This document shows, piece after piece, positions 43,056-53,431 of a stretch of DNA of 64,000 bases. The notes beneath the pieces are model-generated. The model saw only the letters and a program-made list of their open reading frames with translations, had not been told where the DNA came from and did not search any database. This stretch comes from Aculops lycopersici (taxonomy: Eukaryota > Arthropoda > Arachnida > Trombidiformes > Eriophyidae). Position 1 is the first letter of the stretch; each line of letters starts with the position of its first letter. The DNA is taken from positions 3,949,965 through 4,013,964 of the forward strand of contig WNKI01000001.1 of assembly GCA_015350385.1 (NCBI GenBank), written 5' to 3'. The translations under genes and the position numbers were made by a program.

Positions 43056-45221
43056 TTACTGTTTGTCATCAGAACCACCAACCTTTGACTCGTCCACTTG
43101 GGCCCATTGCAACACCAACTTACGACCATACAAGTGGGTCGAGTGGCATAGGGCGCGGAAAGCGCGAAGTGCATCCTCTTTAGTTAGGTAATCGATGAAA
43201 CCAAAACCACGATGCTGGCCATCAATCTTTTTGGGTAGCCTAACAAAGTTTAAGTTGCCATAAGCGGCAAAGATTTTCTTAACCTCGGGCAAAGTTGCCT
43301 CAAAGGGAATATTCTTAACCAAAATCTTGGTTCCAGTTTGAACTTGTTCCATTTGCTTCAAATCCGCAACCTCTTGGTCGTCGAGCGACTTCTCTCTAAA
43401 CACATTGATAGGTGCCCATTCCAAATATAAGATTGTGTCCTTAAATTTGCCATAAGCGAGCTTCTTAAAGGCAATCTTGGCCTCGGTGGGCTCCTCCATT
43501 TCCACGATTGCTGTAAGTCCATTTGGCGGCAGGATTACCCTACCAACTCGACCATGTAAACTAAACAAGTCAACGAGTTCATGTCTCTCGGTGGAGGCAG
43601 GTAAATTTTTAACAATTATAACAGTACGACTTCTTGGTGCTTGTGCGTTATCAAATGAGTCCAATTCAACTCCATTGGACACTAGGAACCTCCTCATCTC
43701 GTCTACTACCTGAGCGTCACCTAGCGCCATCTTAACCGCAAGTGGTTCCTTGCGTGAGTGTTGCGTCAATAATTCGCTCTTTTCCACTCCCTTGTTTTCA
43801 GAAATAACATCGGCAAGTGCATTCTGGCCCAGAAACAGTATGTTCCAATTGTTACCCTTGGGCGCCGACTTCTTTTGGTCCTCGAGTTTCTCTCGCTTGA
43901 ACGAGGATTGAGGCTGTGATATTGCAGTTCGCCATGGTTGACCATCTGGGCCAAGCGCGGGCTCTGGCTTTGGTTTTGAAGGAATCAAATGGAAGTTTCT
44001 ACCCTGAAATATTGTTCCGTTGAGTTCTTCATGAGCCTTGGCAGCATCCGCTGGAAACATAAACTCCACATAAGCAAATCCTTTCGGCATTGAAGTGGTC
44101 TTGTCTATTGGCATGTGGATTTCCGTTAGCTTTCCAAACTTTGAGAAGACTTGCTCCAAGTCATCTTGGGTACAGGTGTAATTTAAATTCCTAACAAACA
44201 ATCGTCCAGATTCGCCAACGGGCTCAACGTCCTTCAATTCGGTTTCATACTTTTTGAATGTATCCTCTTTCTGCTGGACTTTTTCACGAACTTGCTCCTT
44301 GAAAACTCGGGATCTATGAACGTTGTGCCTCGATAGCTTCACTCTGCTAGTCTTAAGGAATTGTTGGTCTTTTCGCAAGGCATACTTTAGATCACTTTCG
44401 TCTTTAAAACTAACATAACAAACCTCGTCTCGTTTGCATAATCGAACACTAAGAGCTTTAAGGGGTTTGAAGAAATCCATAATATCCTTGCGCCTCGCAT
44501 CTTTGGGACACCCCTGGATCTTGATAGTATGTACAAACAATTCATCAGGTTTCGTCTTGGATGGCTTGTTCTTTTTACCGCGACTTCTTTTGTGCTTCTT
44601 CTTTGGCTTTTCATCACCATCTATCACTGGAGGTTTAACTTCACCATCCATATCAGATTTTTGTGTCTTCGTATCCGCTTTTGGAATATCAACATGTTCG
44701 GCATCTAACTTGGCATCATCAGCCCAAATTTGTTTGGATTTGCTATTCTCGCCAACATTCCTTTGCAACATCAGAAACTCTTTGAACTCTGGATCATCTT
44801 TGAGCTTATCAAACTCATCGTCTCCATCTCCGTCTTCATCAACATCCAATCTCTTTCTCTTTAGAGATTTTTGTCTTGGATTGTCACTATTCTCGACCTT
44901 GACATTGCCTGCATCATTCAGCTCTCTTGCGGCAAAATGTCTTTGCTTGTGTTGGCTTTTCTCTTGTTGGACATCTTTGAATGTTTTACATTGCTCTAGG
45001 GCTATCCTGTTATTCTTAAGAAAAGTATTATTCAACTTCTCTACCGCCTTCTGAGCTGCATCCTCTGATTTGAATCCTACGAAGGCGAACCTTCTGAAGG
45101 TACCAAAGTCGTTGTATTTCAATGTTACGTCTGTGATGTTATCGATATCTGCAAAGTGCTTCTTGATATCTTCCTGATCAACTCCCTTGGGGGGTAGATT
45201 TTTGATAATAATTCTGGACAT
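43056..45221 (-). CDS. RBM19: RBM19/Mrd1-type pre-rRNA processing protein with five RRMs
   Basis: This nucleolar protein binds the 35S/45S pre-rRNA and U3-containing pre-ribosome and is needed for 18S rRNA maturation. The frame is 721 residues without introns (human about 960). RRM domains lie at about 2-80, 230-298, 340-418, 532-604 and 631-709, with RNP1-like octets KGFAYVEF at 380-387 and HRGFGFID at 670-677. Linkers are Lys/Asp/Glu-rich with probable nuclear signals (KKKHKRSRGKKNK). The last RRM ends in the diagnostic ALCHSTHLYGRKLVLQWA. Compared with the six RRMs of animal RBM19, the fifth and its acidic linker are missing: EWAPINVF is followed after about 25 residues by the sixth RRM. 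The ATG at 45221 lies at the expected start of RRM1. Confidence 0.95.
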   Translation of the reverse strand: MSRIIIKNLPPKGVDQEDIKKHFADIDNITDVTLKYNDFGTFRRFAFVGFKSEDAAQKAVEKLNNTFLKNNRIALEQCKTFKDVQQEKSQHKQRHFAARELNDAGNVKVENSDNPRQKSLKRKRLDVDEDGDGDDEFDKLKDDPEFKEFLMLQRNVGENSKSKQIWADDAKLDAEHVDIPKADTKTQKSDMDGEVKPPVIDGDEKPKKKHKRSRGKKNKPSKTKPDELFVHTIKIQGCPKDARRKDIMDFFKPLKALSVRLCKRDEVCYVSFKDESDLKYALRKDQQFLKTSRVKLSRHNVHRSRVFKEQVREKVQQKEDTFKKYETELKDVEPVGESGRLFVRNLNYTCTQDDLEQVFSKFGKLTEIHMPIDKTTSMPKGFAYVEFMFPADAAKAHEELNGTIFQGRNFHLIPSKPKPEPALGPDGQPWRTAISQPQSSFKREKLEDQKKSAPKGNNWNILFLGQNALADVISENKGVEKSELLTQHSRKEPLAVKMALGDAQVVDEMRRFLVSNGVELDSFDNAQAPRSRTVIIVKNLPASTERHELVDLFSLHGRVGRVILPPNGLTAIVEMEEPTEAKIAFKKLAYGKFKDTILYLEWAPINVFREKSLDDQEVADLKQMEQVQTGTKILVKNIPFEATLPEVKKIFAAYGNLNFVRLPKKIDGQHRGFGFIDYLTKEDALRAFRALCHSTHLYGRKLVLQWAQVDESKVGGSDDKQ

Positions 45222-45541
45222 CTTGATAGGTTTTATAATTAATAGATTTGGTTCATCAATTAAATCTAATATTCAGATGCATGTCTGAATGGGCGACCAC
45301 ATGTCTGTCATGCTTGTTGTGAATTCCGCGCGACCACTCTCAGAGAAATACATGCGTGATTCTTTCCGTGAACAAAACTCTGTGCATCACTGGGCATTTG
45401 TTTACGTTGCAGATAGTGCGCGAAAAACTAGGCATTCTGCACTTTCACACTCCGCTAACAAACTTCATATTGCACCTTGAATTATTAATACATCAAGCAA
45501 ATCGATTGCACAATATCGATTATCATATTGTAAATATTAAG
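45222..45541. promoter_or_regulatory. Divergent promoter between RBM19 and TAF5
   Basis: Only 320 bp separate the start codons of two divergent housekeeping genes, so they share a promoter region. ATCGAT at 45501-45506 and TATCGAT at 45514-45520 resemble the DREF (TATCGATA) element of arthropod housekeeping promoters. There is no TATA box in the expected place. An open frame continues upstream from the TAF5 ATG to 45356 but lacks family similarity. Confidence 0.5.
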
Positions 45542-46768
45542 ATGTCACAGAAACCATCACAGAGTAAGATGACAGGCGATGAGCCTAGAAAGAAGAGAGC
45601 CAAGAAGGAGGTATTAATCCAAGTACCAACTAAGTTGCCTCTGCCCGCGCAAAAGAATAGCGACAAACAAGATAGAATAGCGGCCCAGAAAGAGGCACAT
45701 TGGAGAAGAAAACTATCTCCAGAAAACTTGCCATCAATTTGCATGTACACTATATTTAATTCAAAAGAAGCTCATAACACAGCGGCCTTATGTACAACAA
45801 TAACAGAAGATTCATCAATGATTGCTGTCGGATTCTCAGACTCGACCGTTCGAGTTTGGGCTTTGACAGAGAAGAACCTGAAACAGCTGAAGGAAGCCCA
45901 CGAGTTGGAAGATTTAGACAAAGAGGCTGACGATATATCAGAAAGAATGTATGATGAGCAGAAAGAATCAGATACCAAGACACTCTGCGGTCATTCCGGT
46001 CCAGTATTTGGAGTTAGTTTTAGTCCTTGTCGGACACTACTACTCTCTTGCTCTGAGGATACTACAATAAGACTATGGAGCCTGCAAACGTGGACAAGTG
46101 TTTGTGTATATAAGAGCCACTGCAGTCCAGTTTGGGGTATCGAGTTTTGCCCTCACGGTTACTACTTTGCATCCTGCTCATTTGACAGAACGGCCCGAGT
46201 TTGGGCTACGGAGCATAGCCAGCCGCTTAGGATATACGTCGGACATACGGATGACGTAGATATTATAAAATTCCATCCAAGCTCAAACTACCTCGCTACA
46301 GGATCCACCGACACAACCATAATCATGTGGGATGTAATCGAGGGAAATCAAATGAAGACCTTGACAGGACATGAGGCTCGTATAACTGCAATGACATTTT
46401 CAATTGATGGTAAATTTTTAGTCTCGGCTGCCGCTGACAAGAAACTAATAGTTTGGGAGCATAATTTTGGCCACAAGCTGGCCGAGTTTGAGATAGATAC
46501 CTGTGGCATGACAACCATGTGTTTCAGCAGATGTGGTGCTATATTATCATCTGGAAGTCTGGATGATCGCGTCTACATTTGGGACTTTGTACGATTGGCA
46601 GACGAAATGAACACTGACGACCTAAGCTTATGCTCGGCTCCAAAGGCATACAGAAATCTCAGAGCAATCCTTCTTGCAGCCTATCGAACCAAGAGCACAT
46701 CAGTTTTAAATCTGAGTTTCACTCAACGTAATCTTCTCCTAGCAACCGGAGTTTCGCGAGAGAGATGA
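45542..46768 (+). CDS. TAF5: TAF5 WD40 propeller protein without the TAF5 N-terminal domains
   Basis: TAF5 is a TFIID core subunit that nucleates RNA polymerase II preinitiation. The frame is 408 residues. A basic start (RKKRAKK) and LPLPAQKNSDKQDRI resemble the linker just before the propeller in full-length TAF5. The WD40 domain follows from LPSICMYTIFN (about 63) to LSFTQRNLLLATG (about 391-403), with TVRVWAL, TIRLWSL, TARVWATEHSQPLRIYVGHT and TIIMWDV blade motifs and an insert DKEADDISERMYDE typical of TAF5. The LisH and NTD2 domains that make up the first half of TAF5 (about 300-400 residues) are absent, and only 320 bp lie between this ATG and RBM19. The ATG at 45542 was chosen because upstream residues look random. 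It could be a truncated paralogue or retrocopy, or a split gene whose N-terminal half is elsewhere. Confidence 0.9.
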   Translation: MSQKPSQSKMTGDEPRKKRAKKEVLIQVPTKLPLPAQKNSDKQDRIAAQKEAHWRRKLSPENLPSICMYTIFNSKEAHNTAALCTTITEDSSMIAVGFSDSTVRVWALTEKNLKQLKEAHELEDLDKEADDISERMYDEQKESDTKTLCGHSGPVFGVSFSPCRTLLLSCSEDTTIRLWSLQTWTSVCVYKSHCSPVWGIEFCPHGYYFASCSFDRTARVWATEHSQPLRIYVGHTDDVDIIKFHPSSNYLATGSTDTTIIMWDVIEGNQMKTLTGHEARITAMTFSIDGKFLVSAAADKKLIVWEHNFGHKLAEFEIDTCGMTTMCFSRCGAILSSGSLDDRVYIWDFVRLADEMNTDDLSLCSAPKAYRNLRAILLAAYRTKSTSVLNLSFTQRNLLLATGVSRER

Positions 46769-47020
46769 TTTTACATATTATGTCATCTCTTTGGCCAACA
46801 CCTAATTTATGATCTCAAAACTTACTAGATGAACTGAAAAAATCAATTAAAATCCTTGATATGAGGGTTGAATGAACTGTCATACTGTAAATTACCGTTT
46901 AGGTATTGAAAATATAGAATATATTTACTTAGCTTTCTTTTAGTTGCAGTAGTCAATTGTACTCTAATTCTACATATGACTTTCGTTTTTGCTTGCCTGC
47001 TAGTATAGGTAATAGATCAC
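46769..47020. other. Shared 3' region of convergent TAF5 and WDR26
   Basis: About 250 bp hold both 3' UTRs. ATTAAA near 46845 is a possible plus-strand poly(A) signal. Nothing else is recognisable. Confidence 0.4.
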
Positions 47021-48895
47021 TCATTTTTTCGGTGCCCATAGTCTCACAATACGATCGTCCGACACACTGACCAAGAATTGTGGATACTTTGGATTCCAGG
47101 TGACGCAATTGACACATCTTGAGTGTCCATGCAATATGGCCACTGGTTGATCCTTTTGAAGGTGATAGATATAAACTTTGCCATCTTCACTGCCACTAGC
47201 TAAGAAGTTTGCATTAGGACTAGAAAAGCTGGAGAAGATTACTAAGTTCCTTTGGCAAACACCCGGGAACATTCGCAGTAGTGTTTTGAGCCGATAGTCC
47301 CAAAGGTGTACTCCCTGATCCATAAGGTTGACTGCTATGTAGCGATCATCTTCGTCCACAATAAACGACATGATCGGATGTCTCTCCTCTAGAATGTCGT
47401 CCTCTTCAGAGTCTATAGAAAAGTCCTTGACTGTGTATGATTTGATACGATTCAATGCGTCGGCAGCTAAAATCAAGTTGGGATCTTTGTGTAAAAATGA
47501 CAAACATTGAACTCGAACGCCCGGCCTGGAGCCACGAGTCTTTCCCTCGATATCATAGATGGAAAAGTTGCCCTTAATACTGGCGGCAGCAAAGAGCTCG
47601 CCACAAGAGTGCCAAGCACAAGTCGTCATGGCATCTTCATCATTGTGATTTACGGTTTGCTTCACATCCTCTTTATCAACAACCCAAATCCAAAGGTCTG
47701 GATGATCCTCGGAGCCTGTTACCAGTAGATGACTATCGTTTGGACTCCAAGCTAGGCATGTTATCGAGTAGCTGTTACAGTCTAGAGTGCATCGTTCGAT
47801 CAATCTCTGTTGAACAAGGTCTAGGTCCCAAATTTTAACCTTCCCACCAACTCCACCGGTGGCCAGTTTCTTCCCATCATTTGAGAATTTGCAATGCCAA
47901 ACTTCAGCCTTGTGGCTATCCAATTCTTGGGTAGTCTGGAGTGGAAATTTGTCTGCCGAGCAAACGTGATCTTTTTTTAGATCAACATAGTCTGTTAGTA
48001 GGTCAAGTGACGATGTCTGGAGTCTATTGGCGTTCTGTAGAATACCATCGTTGTTACTAGCGTGGTTGTTGCTATTTGTTGCTGCATTAATTGTCCCGTT
48101 GCTAGTGGTGGTTGTAGTTGTTATTCCATTGTTGTGATAGAAGTCGTTTGCTGTTGTTGTTGTTGCTGAAGTTGCTTGTTTTGTATCGATATGCAAAGGG
48201 CAACGCTCTTGTTGCAATTGAACTGCTTGAGATAACAGAGTATGCAATCTCCTGGGTGGCAACATGATCAAAGGCGGCAAGAAGCGCTGGATTTGTTCGA
48301 CTAACATTTGTCTTGATTTTATCCCCTTGCCGGGCCAGTTGGCTTTTAATCGGACCTCATCTATGGATTTGCACATTAGCAGTGTTGCAAGTTGCTGTAT
48401 TTGTTTAGTGTCTGATATGAGTGGTGTTAATTCAAGCCTAAGACATTTCAAGGCTTTAATATGTTGATTATCTTCGATGAGTTCTAGAAATTTCTGCTGA
48501 GCTATCAAGAGTTTCAATTTATTCGACGTAACCGCCTTGCGATTGTCATCTCCATTGCTATCGACATAAGCACCGTCGGTATATTCGGCGATGGAGTCTA
48601 CACTTGAACTAGCAGCACCCCAGTTCCCGTTTAAAATATCTTGTTGAAACTTCTCGGCAACTGGATCATCTAGTCCTTTGAGGCCAGATTCCTCCAATAA
48701 TTGATTAACAGTTTGTTTCAGGCCCAAAGTTACCAAGTGTTGGCCGATGAGTCGTATCACATCTTTGTGATAATTCGATTTAAGTATTGACACTGACGGT
48801 GGAAGTTGTGATGTTGCCATTGCTAAATTATTATTATTGGATTGGGATGACACTAGGCCAATGCTGTTGTTGGCGCTGATATCTTGTGGATTCAT
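47021..48895 (-). CDS. WDR26: WDR26, CTLH/GID E3 ligase scaffold subunit
   Basis: WDR26 is a scaffold and substrate-recruiting subunit of the CTLH (GID) ubiquitin ligase. The protein is 624 residues (human 661), in one uninterrupted frame. A LisH motif (DVIRLIGQHLVTLGLKQTV at about 45-63) and a CTLH domain with an adjoining CRA-like helical region (about 80-215) precede an Asn/Thr-rich linker (about 240-290). The WD40 propeller spans about 320-622: LDSHKAEVWHCKFSNDGKKLATGG, LAWSPNDSHLLVTGSED, WHSCGELFAAAS, ASGSEDGKVYIYH, and a final HSRCVNCVTWNPKYPQFLVSVSDDRIVRLW. The ATG at 48895 gives the usual low-complexity N-terminus. It is convergent with TAF5 and about 280 bp from the tRNA gene. Confidence 0.96.
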   Translation of the reverse strand: MNPQDISANNSIGLVSSQSNNNNLAMATSQLPPSVSILKSNYHKDVIRLIGQHLVTLGLKQTVNQLLEESGLKGLDDPVAEKFQQDILNGNWGAASSSVDSIAEYTDGAYVDSNGDDNRKAVTSNKLKLLIAQQKFLELIEDNQHIKALKCLRLELTPLISDTKQIQQLATLLMCKSIDEVRLKANWPGKGIKSRQMLVEQIQRFLPPLIMLPPRRLHTLLSQAVQLQQERCPLHIDTKQATSATTTTANDFYHNNGITTTTTTSNGTINAATNSNNHASNNDGILQNANRLQTSSLDLLTDYVDLKKDHVCSADKFPLQTTQELDSHKAEVWHCKFSNDGKKLATGGVGGKVKIWDLDLVQQRLIERCTLDCNSYSITCLAWSPNDSHLLVTGSEDHPDLWIWVVDKEDVKQTVNHNDEDAMTTCAWHSCGELFAAASIKGNFSIYDIEGKTRGSRPGVRVQCLSFLHKDPNLILAADALNRIKSYTVKDFSIDSEEDDILEERHPIMSFIVDEDDRYIAVNLMDQGVHLWDYRLKTLLRMFPGVCQRNLVIFSSFSSPNANFLASGSEDGKVYIYHLQKDQPVAILHGHSRCVNCVTWNPKYPQFLVSVSDDRIVRLWAPKK

Positions 48896-49178
48896 GATGG
48901 AATAGATTTAGACATTGAAATGAATCAAAATCGAATTAGTATTATTTGAACGAGAACATGATTGTTTTGTAATTAATGTTAGTATCTCGAGCAAAGAAGA
49001 AATTTCATGAGATTGTTTTGTTCGCGTTTGCTGCAATGAATTATGAGGCACACAAGGAAAGAGAAGGGAAAACAAATGTTAGAGTGCGAGGATCTGACTC
49101 TTTAACAAAGAGTGGATTTGTGCACGAATATATTGCATAATTTTAAGTAAGCAAAATCTCTCATCGCAAGCAGTGCTC

Positions 49179-49263
49179 GCACAGATGGCCGAGTTGGTCT
49201 AAGGCGATGGATTAGAAATCCATTGGGATCCGTCCCGCGTAGGTTCGAATCCTGCTCTGTGCG
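49179..49263 (+). tRNA. tRNA-Ser (anticodon AGA)
   Basis: The acceptor stem GCACAGA (49179-49185) pairs with TCTGTGC (49256-49262), followed by a discriminator G. The A box TGGCCGAGTTGGTCTAAGG and B box GGTTCGAATCC are intact. The anticodon stem ATGGA/TCCAT encloses the loop TTAGAAA with AGA at 49214-49216. A long variable arm with stem GGGA/TCCC marks a class II serine tRNA. No intron and no encoded CCA. A T-run from 49267 serves as the Pol III terminator. Confidence 0.97.
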
Positions 49264-49266
49264 GAA

Positions 49267-49273
49267 ATTTTTT
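49267..49273 (+). terminator. Pol III T-run terminator of tRNA-Ser
   Basis: A run of seven T residues starts four bases after the discriminator base of the tRNA, as expected for RNA polymerase III termination. Confidence 0.85.
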
Positions 49274-49584
49274 TGCACTTTCTTTGAGGTCTCTTCTCTC
49301 CTGCGGTCATCTGGATACTTGCCAATTGGCTACACATACAGGTTAGTTGTGATGGTCTTAGGATAATAATTATTTCCGTTTGTGAGAGAAATCATTTTTA
49401 CAACCGATAAAATTGCAACACAAAATTTATCCTTGTTGTTTATGTTTACAACAGATCAATCATTTTTCACCTGACATAAATCCCCCGCAAAGATGCTCGG
49501 CATGTTGATGGTCTCATGAATATTTTGATCGGACAAAGGGTTTATGTTGGATTTTGCAGAGCTTAACAAATCATTTTCATCGAC

Positions 49585-52500
49585 ATGTCGGCCAAATACC
49601 TGAAATTAGTGAGCACTATCTGTTCATTGGTCTTGTTTGTTCTTATACAAACTGTCAAGACAGACAAAGACATTTCTCCCAACAAACCACTTGTTCCAGC
49701 TCCATGGGGATTAGAGGGGAATGGTTACCCTGACGATGCGTCTTTCCATATCAAGAGCGAGATCCACTTAGCCAAAAGCGGAAAGTCTTTCATATTTGAG
49801 GAATGGGCGACAAAAATAACGAAATCATATCGCTTGGACTTCGTCGATAGGTCAACAGGAAGACGAGGAACGATATTGAATAATTTGGTAGATAAAGAAA
49901 AAATCTATTATCACCCATACAAATGTAAATCTATTGATAATTTAAGTGATGTAATGATTCCTGAGCTAGCTAACAATTTTCCGAGCAGCGATCCATGGCT
50001 GATTGCTGGCGTCGGATCCATTTGGTACTATGCCTCCACCTTGCAACCGTCCGACTATAAGCCTGCATCTATGGATGATAGTATGATAATTGGCAAGATA
50101 ACGAGCAACAAGTTTATGAAAACTCTAAATTCCTATACCTTCAAACCAACCAAAGCGTTTCCCTATGAATTGGTCTTTCTCTTTCGTCAAGATGATGGTG
50201 AAATGAACAACAGTGTAGTCGGCAATCCTGAAGATTTGGTTGCTATTCAAGTTCATGGCCAAGACGACTCGAATGGCGGTGAGGGATCTGAAAATCGAGG
50301 TACAAAAATCTTGCTCCACCTCAGGATTCTCGAAATGAAGGCGCCGCTATCAGCGCTTCAGATTGAAAACTATGAAATATTTGAGTTTCCACTGGGTTAC
50401 GGTTGCGAGAAACATGTTAAGAGTAGCTACACGAGTCCGATCGATTTGCAATTGACGCCTCAGGTGCCTCAGATTATGGAGTTGGATATTGTTGTCAATC
50501 AACCTGCCAATAGCGAGAGTTTCTCTAGTACTTGGAAGTCATATTCAACATCGATTAGAATTACACATGGCCAATTGATGTTTGACGATAAGATTCATCA
50601 TAGATATTTATCCTATGAGACTGCCTTTCGCACACCAGATTCGAGCGATGGTTTAAAGTCGGCAAGGAGCTCGCTTCATAGACTTAGGAAGATTTGGGAT
50701 CTAACAGATGAACAGGAGGCATCAGATGGGGTTTACTACGAGATAGATGTGCGATCTAATATTTGCAAGGGCTTTGGCTTTGACAACATTGATCTATCTT
50801 CCAACTTTATCATTCCTATTGACTCCAAGTTGTTCTCACCTGAAGGTAGCAATGCTACTTTATCTGCTGGACTTTCGCTTGGTCCAATGCAATTGATTGG
50901 GTTATTCTCTGACACAGAGGAATTCCACTTGTTGCGCAGAAACACTCCAACTTGGTCACAAGAGATACTGATATTTGAGAAGAAACTCGATGCTTTTGCC
51001 TTGCTGGATGTTCAAAATGGACAGCCCATAGTGACTGCACCTGCATCGCTAATTAGAAAACATTCTCTATTGGATACAGGTAACGAAATGACAGATAGTC
51101 AAACAGGTGCGAACGTTGAAGTCTCGGTTTACTTCTTTTCTCAGAATAGAGAGGAGTTGCTACTGCAAATCAAGATGATACTTATCGAAAGGGAGTTTAT
51201 CAGTGAGGCATACTTTCACCGTACTCTCAACATATCTCCTTGTTCGGAAACTCTCCAAAATTCTCCGAGCTCATCAGCTGAAATTAGCAACAGCTTCAAG
51301 GTGAACTATCCCATCGACGGACTAGATGATGACAAACAATGTACCGGCGAGAATTCGATTTGCCAGGATGGAATACTGGATTTCGACGACAGTCTTGAGT
51401 CTCAAGCATACGAAAAGTTTCTCTCTGGTTTATACGAAGTTTCGGGTAAGCAGTTGGATCCTTTGCAGTTGGTAAATATGAAGGTTGAGCTCATTAAAGA
51501 TAAATCGGATAATATGCTCACCGTCTCGGGCCAACTGTTGGACTTTCCCCACTTGTTGAGCTTCAGGAAAACTCGAGGCTACACGTTTAGTTTACAACAA
51601 ACTGGAAAAAGTAGCACGATTGTAAAGGAGATGGTAGCAGACGATAGAACTTGTGCAGAAAGTTGCAAGCATTATGATTGTCTAATGTTCTCTTATTGCG
51701 GCGGAATTAGCAAACTCTGCCAACTCGAGCTGAAGATCCTGACCATGGATGATCAACCATCACTGACTATGGACCAAGATTGCAACATGTATACAATGGA
51801 TGAGAGAATGGTCAGCGGACGACAGCAACGAGCATCAGGAGGCGAGTTATTACATAAGATGAAGCAAAAGTTGGATTCAAATGGACCACCAGACCAACAG
51901 CCATTGGATATATCTATCAGATTACCTGACAAAAGTGTTGTGACTTTTCTAGCGAGTTCCATTGAAACAAACGTGGATTCAATGTCTCAATTTGACGAGT
52001 TGGCCAAGGATTTACTCGGCGAGTTACTTGCCTCTGAACACAATCAAACTGAGTCTGGTACCAATGATCAATTTGACGATCCAACTTTGAATGTTGACCG
52101 GCTAGAGAATGCAAAGAATCCTATGAGATTTGAATATGAACTTTCCAAGGTCAATAGCAAGTTCAAAGCCCAATTCGAGATCAATGAAAAGTTTCCAGTT
52201 CAACTGGCTTATCACATCAACGACCTGACTGATTGCAAGAGTCTTTGCAACCAGATTGACTGTCGCTCCTTCTCATATTGTCCCCTAGACCATACCTGCC
52301 AGGTGAGTTCCATACATGATGACGACGAAATTGAAGCTCAAAGTGAATCAGCTGATTTGTGTACCATTCATAGGAGGGAGTATCTGAGCAAATTTTACCT
52401 GGCAAATTCGGTATCCAAACCAAACAAGAAGAATCTACCAGTTCAGCCTTTTGAAGTTACGACAAACAAAGATTGTGCAGCAAGGTGCATGGATTCCAAG

Positions 52501-53254
52501 TCAATAGATTGCAAGGCATTCGCATTATGCCCCACTCAGGAGGAGTCATCGTACACTTGTTACCTGAGCAGTATTCGCGAGCTTGAACCGCAGGATACTG
52601 ACAAGACGTCAACAAATTCGACAATGTTGTGTCAGTTCTATAAGCGTAGGTATCAGCAATTTAAATATAATTCTCATTAATATCTTGATACACGCAGAGC
52701 ATTATTAACATCCAATTATTTACATTTCCTTGAATCAAACAAACGACCACTAAACAGGATCCCATGTGTCCGACTTCGTCAAGTTTTACAGAAAGTCGTT
52801 ACCTGATTCAACAACAGATGTCAGTGTGATTGTTTTAAAAGATCTCACTGTGGAGGACTGTGCAAGTAGATGTGTGCAATCAGGTGGCGGCTGCGATGCT
52901 TTCCACGTTTGCCGCAGTGGCGCCACCAAACACCGAGCGCCCCTATGTGCAATGTCGCAACAATCGCTCGAGTCCAGGGTGCAGTCTTCTCGAATGTCGG
53001 CCAACCAGTTAATCGAATCCCCTGATTGTACTGCATTCATGATGACAACTGAGTCATTGAAAAGAACAATCGAAAGCTCCGTCGGCGATTTGGACGAATT
53101 CTTGACTTCAATGAGTGGAGTTAGTAGGAGGAAAATGAGCAGACAAAAAGGCAGCGGTTTGTCGTTTTGGTCGTCGATAATGATCATTTTAATGGGCACA
53201 GCTAGTGGTTATGTGATCACGATGGCAATCAAACGCCGACGAGAATTCAGTTGA
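49585..53254 (+). CDS. Type I membrane protein with four apple/PAN-like cysteine repeats
   Basis: Two exons: 49585-52645 and 52758-53254 (donor AAGC|GTAGGT, acceptor AACAG|GA, phase 1). The joined protein is 1185 residues. A signal peptide is visible (hydrophobic residues about 10-24), followed by a 650-residue extracellular region with few cysteines, which I do not recognise beyond a loose likeness to LolA-like/PAN surface proteins of arthropods. Four repeats of the form (D/E)C...C...C..F..C...C begin near residues 690, 884, 964 and 1053. A transmembrane helix lies at about 1157-1178 (WSSIMIILMGTASGYVITMAI) with a short basic cytoplasmic tail. Without the splice the frame stops at 52680 and loses the fourth repeat and the membrane anchor. 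Apple/PAN domains bind proteins or sugars; the ligand here is unknown. It is transcribed away from the tRNA. Confidence 0.82.
52646..52757 (+). other. 112-bp intron of the apple/PAN membrane protein gene
   Basis: It starts GTAGGT and ends AACAG. Both sides are in the same phase, so the cysteine-repeat pattern continues into the second exon (CQFYK then RSHVSDFVKFY). A second GT four bases downstream (GTATCA) would break the frame. This is one of only two introns I can support in the window. Confidence 0.75.
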
Positions 53255-53431
53255 TCTCTTAGAGTTTGACCTTGACGAGAGTTTTATATTTATATATCAC
53301 ATAGATAAATATATTAAATTTAATTCGAGGTGATAGACTTTTTTTGTATTTTTTCGTCATCGCGTTGGCTTATCTCGCCAATTTGATCACCGCGATGAAA
53401 TGAAACATCGAGTCGGGCAGGTGGTTACCAA
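53255..53431. other. Shared 3' region of the apple/PAN and PRAS40 genes
   Basis: A short A/T-rich spacer between convergent genes. ATTAAA near 53313 is a possible plus-strand poly(A) signal. Confidence 0.4.

Noticed and set aside
44434..45054. 206-codon plus-strand frame inside RBM19
   Set aside because: Antisense shadow of Lys/Asp-rich RBM19 codons; the minus strand has clear RRM homology.
45356..45541. Upstream extension of the TAF5 frame by 62 codons
   Set aside because: The residues look random and match no part of TAF5. The ATG at 45542 is followed at once by the typical linker.
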